Assembly: GCA_030607765.1 (NCBI GenBank)
Contig: JAUWJJ010000103.1
Coordinates: forward strand, 1-5,307
Reading direction: 5' to 3'
Length of the DNA: 5,307 bases
Source: Candidatus Aerophobota bacterium
GTDB lineage: Bacteria > Aerophobota > Aerophobia > Aerophobales > B3-G15
The notes beneath the pieces were generated by a model. That model ran no database searches. It was not told the DNA's origin and saw only the letters and a program-made list of their open reading frames with translations. The position numbers were made by a program, and so were the translations under genes. This document shows positions 4,639 through 5,307 of the stretch, in pieces (the first letter of the stretch is position 1; each line of letters begins with the position of its first letter).

Positions 4639-5307
4639 TTACCTCATTTCGGCCCAGTTTTTTCCGGTCTTAATTTTTACTAAAAGGGGAACAGAAAGCT
4701 TCATTACTCCTTCCATTTCTCTTTTAACTATTCTCTTAGCTTCCTCTATTTTTCTGCCAGGCACCTCAAAGAGAAGCTCATCGTGAATTTGAAGAAGAAT
4801 CCAGGCCTCTATTTTCTCTTTCTTAAATTCCTGATAAAGATTAACCATAGTTAGTTTAATTAAATCGGCCGCTCCTCCCTGAATGGGGGAATTAATAGCT
4901 GTGCGCTCAGCAAATTCTCTTCTTCTGCGGTTGGGAGAGTCAATCTCAGGTAAATATCGCCTTCTTCCAGTAAGAGTTGTTACATAATGATTCCTGCGAG
5001 CCTTTTTTAGAGTTTTTTCAATATACTTTTTTATCTCAGGATAGCGATCAAAGTATTTATCAATATATTCACTTGCTTCTTTTTCAGAAATCCCCAGGCT
5101 ACGGGAAAGTCCATAAGGTGATATTCCATAAATAATTCCAAAGTTGACTGCCTTAGCCTGTCTTCTCATTGAAGAGGTAATCTGAAGAGGCAAAACTGAA
5201 AAAATCTCTGCCGCTGTTTGTTGATGGATATCCACTCCTTGAACAAAAGCAAACTTTAAATTGGGGTCTCTGGAAAGATGGGCTAAAATTCTTAATTCAA
5301 TCTGGGA
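4639..5307 (-). CDS. polA: DNA polymerase I, C-terminal part of the polymerase domain (N-terminus outside the window)
   Basis: The last 222 residues and the stop are present; the frame is open to the right edge. The first visible residues, SQIELRILAHLS, complete motif A (its Asp-Tyr is just off the edge), with Glu4 matching the sugar-discriminating Glu of family A polymerases. Motif B / O-helix follows at 48-61 (RRQAKAVNFGIIYG), with Arg48, Lys52, Phe56 and Tyr60 at the expected dNTP-binding places. Then come TLTGRRRYLPEI (112-123), RTAINSPIQGGAADLIK (135-151) and motif C, QIHDELLFEVP (173-183), with the catalytic His-Asp-Glu at 175-177. The C-terminus, GKNWAEMR, is the usual family ending. 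The enzyme fills gaps and removes primers in replication and repair. The GTG at 5235-5233 is an internal Val codon and not a start. Whether the upstream part carries 5'-3' or 3'-5' exonuclease domains cannot be seen. Confidence 0.97.
   Translation of the reverse strand, partial: SQIELRILAHLSRDPNLKFAFVQGVDIHQQTAAEIFSVLPLQITSSMRRQAKAVNFGIIYGISPYGLSRSLGISEKEASEYIDKYFDRYPEIKKYIEKTLKKARRNHYVTTLTGRRRYLPEIDSPNRRRREFAERTAINSPIQGGAADLIKLTMVNLYQEFKKEKIEAWILLQIHDELLFEVPGRKIEEAKRIVKREMEGVMKLSVPLLVKIKTGKNWAEMR

Noticed and set aside
4639..5235. Separate 198-aa gene starting with GTG at 5235
   Set aside because: The frame continues upstream to the window edge with polA motif A residues (SQIELRILAHLS), so the GTG is an internal Val codon.

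Overview
The window looks like part of a Gram-negative bacterial genome. Five genes or gene fragments all read leftward (minus strand). Three of them encode exported proteins with Sec-type signal peptides, two of which look like outer-membrane or periplasmic components. A fourth is an inner-membrane polysaccharide chain-length (Wzz/GumC-type) protein, so a two-membrane envelope is likely. The DNA is AT-rich, and the spacers carry short degenerate tandem repeats. That style recalls uncultured candidate phyla such as Omnitrophota-like lineages, but the taxon is an impression and not something the sequence proves.

Right part (3291-5307, read first): the C-terminal 222 residues of DNA polymerase I (polA, cut by the window edge), then a complete short-form malic enzyme. 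Only 4 nt separate them, and the malic enzyme's Shine-Dalgarno (SD) site lies in the last codons of polA, so they are probably co-transcribed and translationally coupled. No terminator is recognisable after the malic enzyme.

Middle spacer (3077-3290): a textbook sigma-70 promoter with perfect TTGACA and TATAAT hexamers and a 16-bp gap reads leftward. It is followed by a leader of about 70 nt with degenerate 9-nt repeats, a small hairpin and a strong SD.

Left part (1-3076): a probable four-gene envelope operon in transcription order. (1) A 252-aa secreted protein rich in beta strands, resembling the YjbH-type exopolysaccharide-associated barrel family. (2) A 226-aa exported helical protein and (3) a 237-aa exported protein, tandem paralogues that each match about one half of a TolC-type outer-membrane efflux protein. 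(4) The N-terminal 251 residues of a Wzz/GumC-type polysaccharide co-polymerase, which runs off the left edge. The set suggests a polysaccharide assembly or export locus in which the inner-membrane co-polymerase is paired with unusual split TolC-like parts and a small outer-membrane barrel.

The most interesting signals are the half-TolC pair, where one copy keeps the beta-hairpin segment and the other has lost it, and a recurring 9-nt repeat (consensus GACYRAAYA in the mRNA sense). The repeat stands in tandem directly upstream of the start sites of two genes of this operon and, in degenerate form, in the leader of its first gene. No CRISPR array, tRNA, rRNA, insertion sequence or integrase was seen. 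No gene-free stretch exceeds 300 bases.
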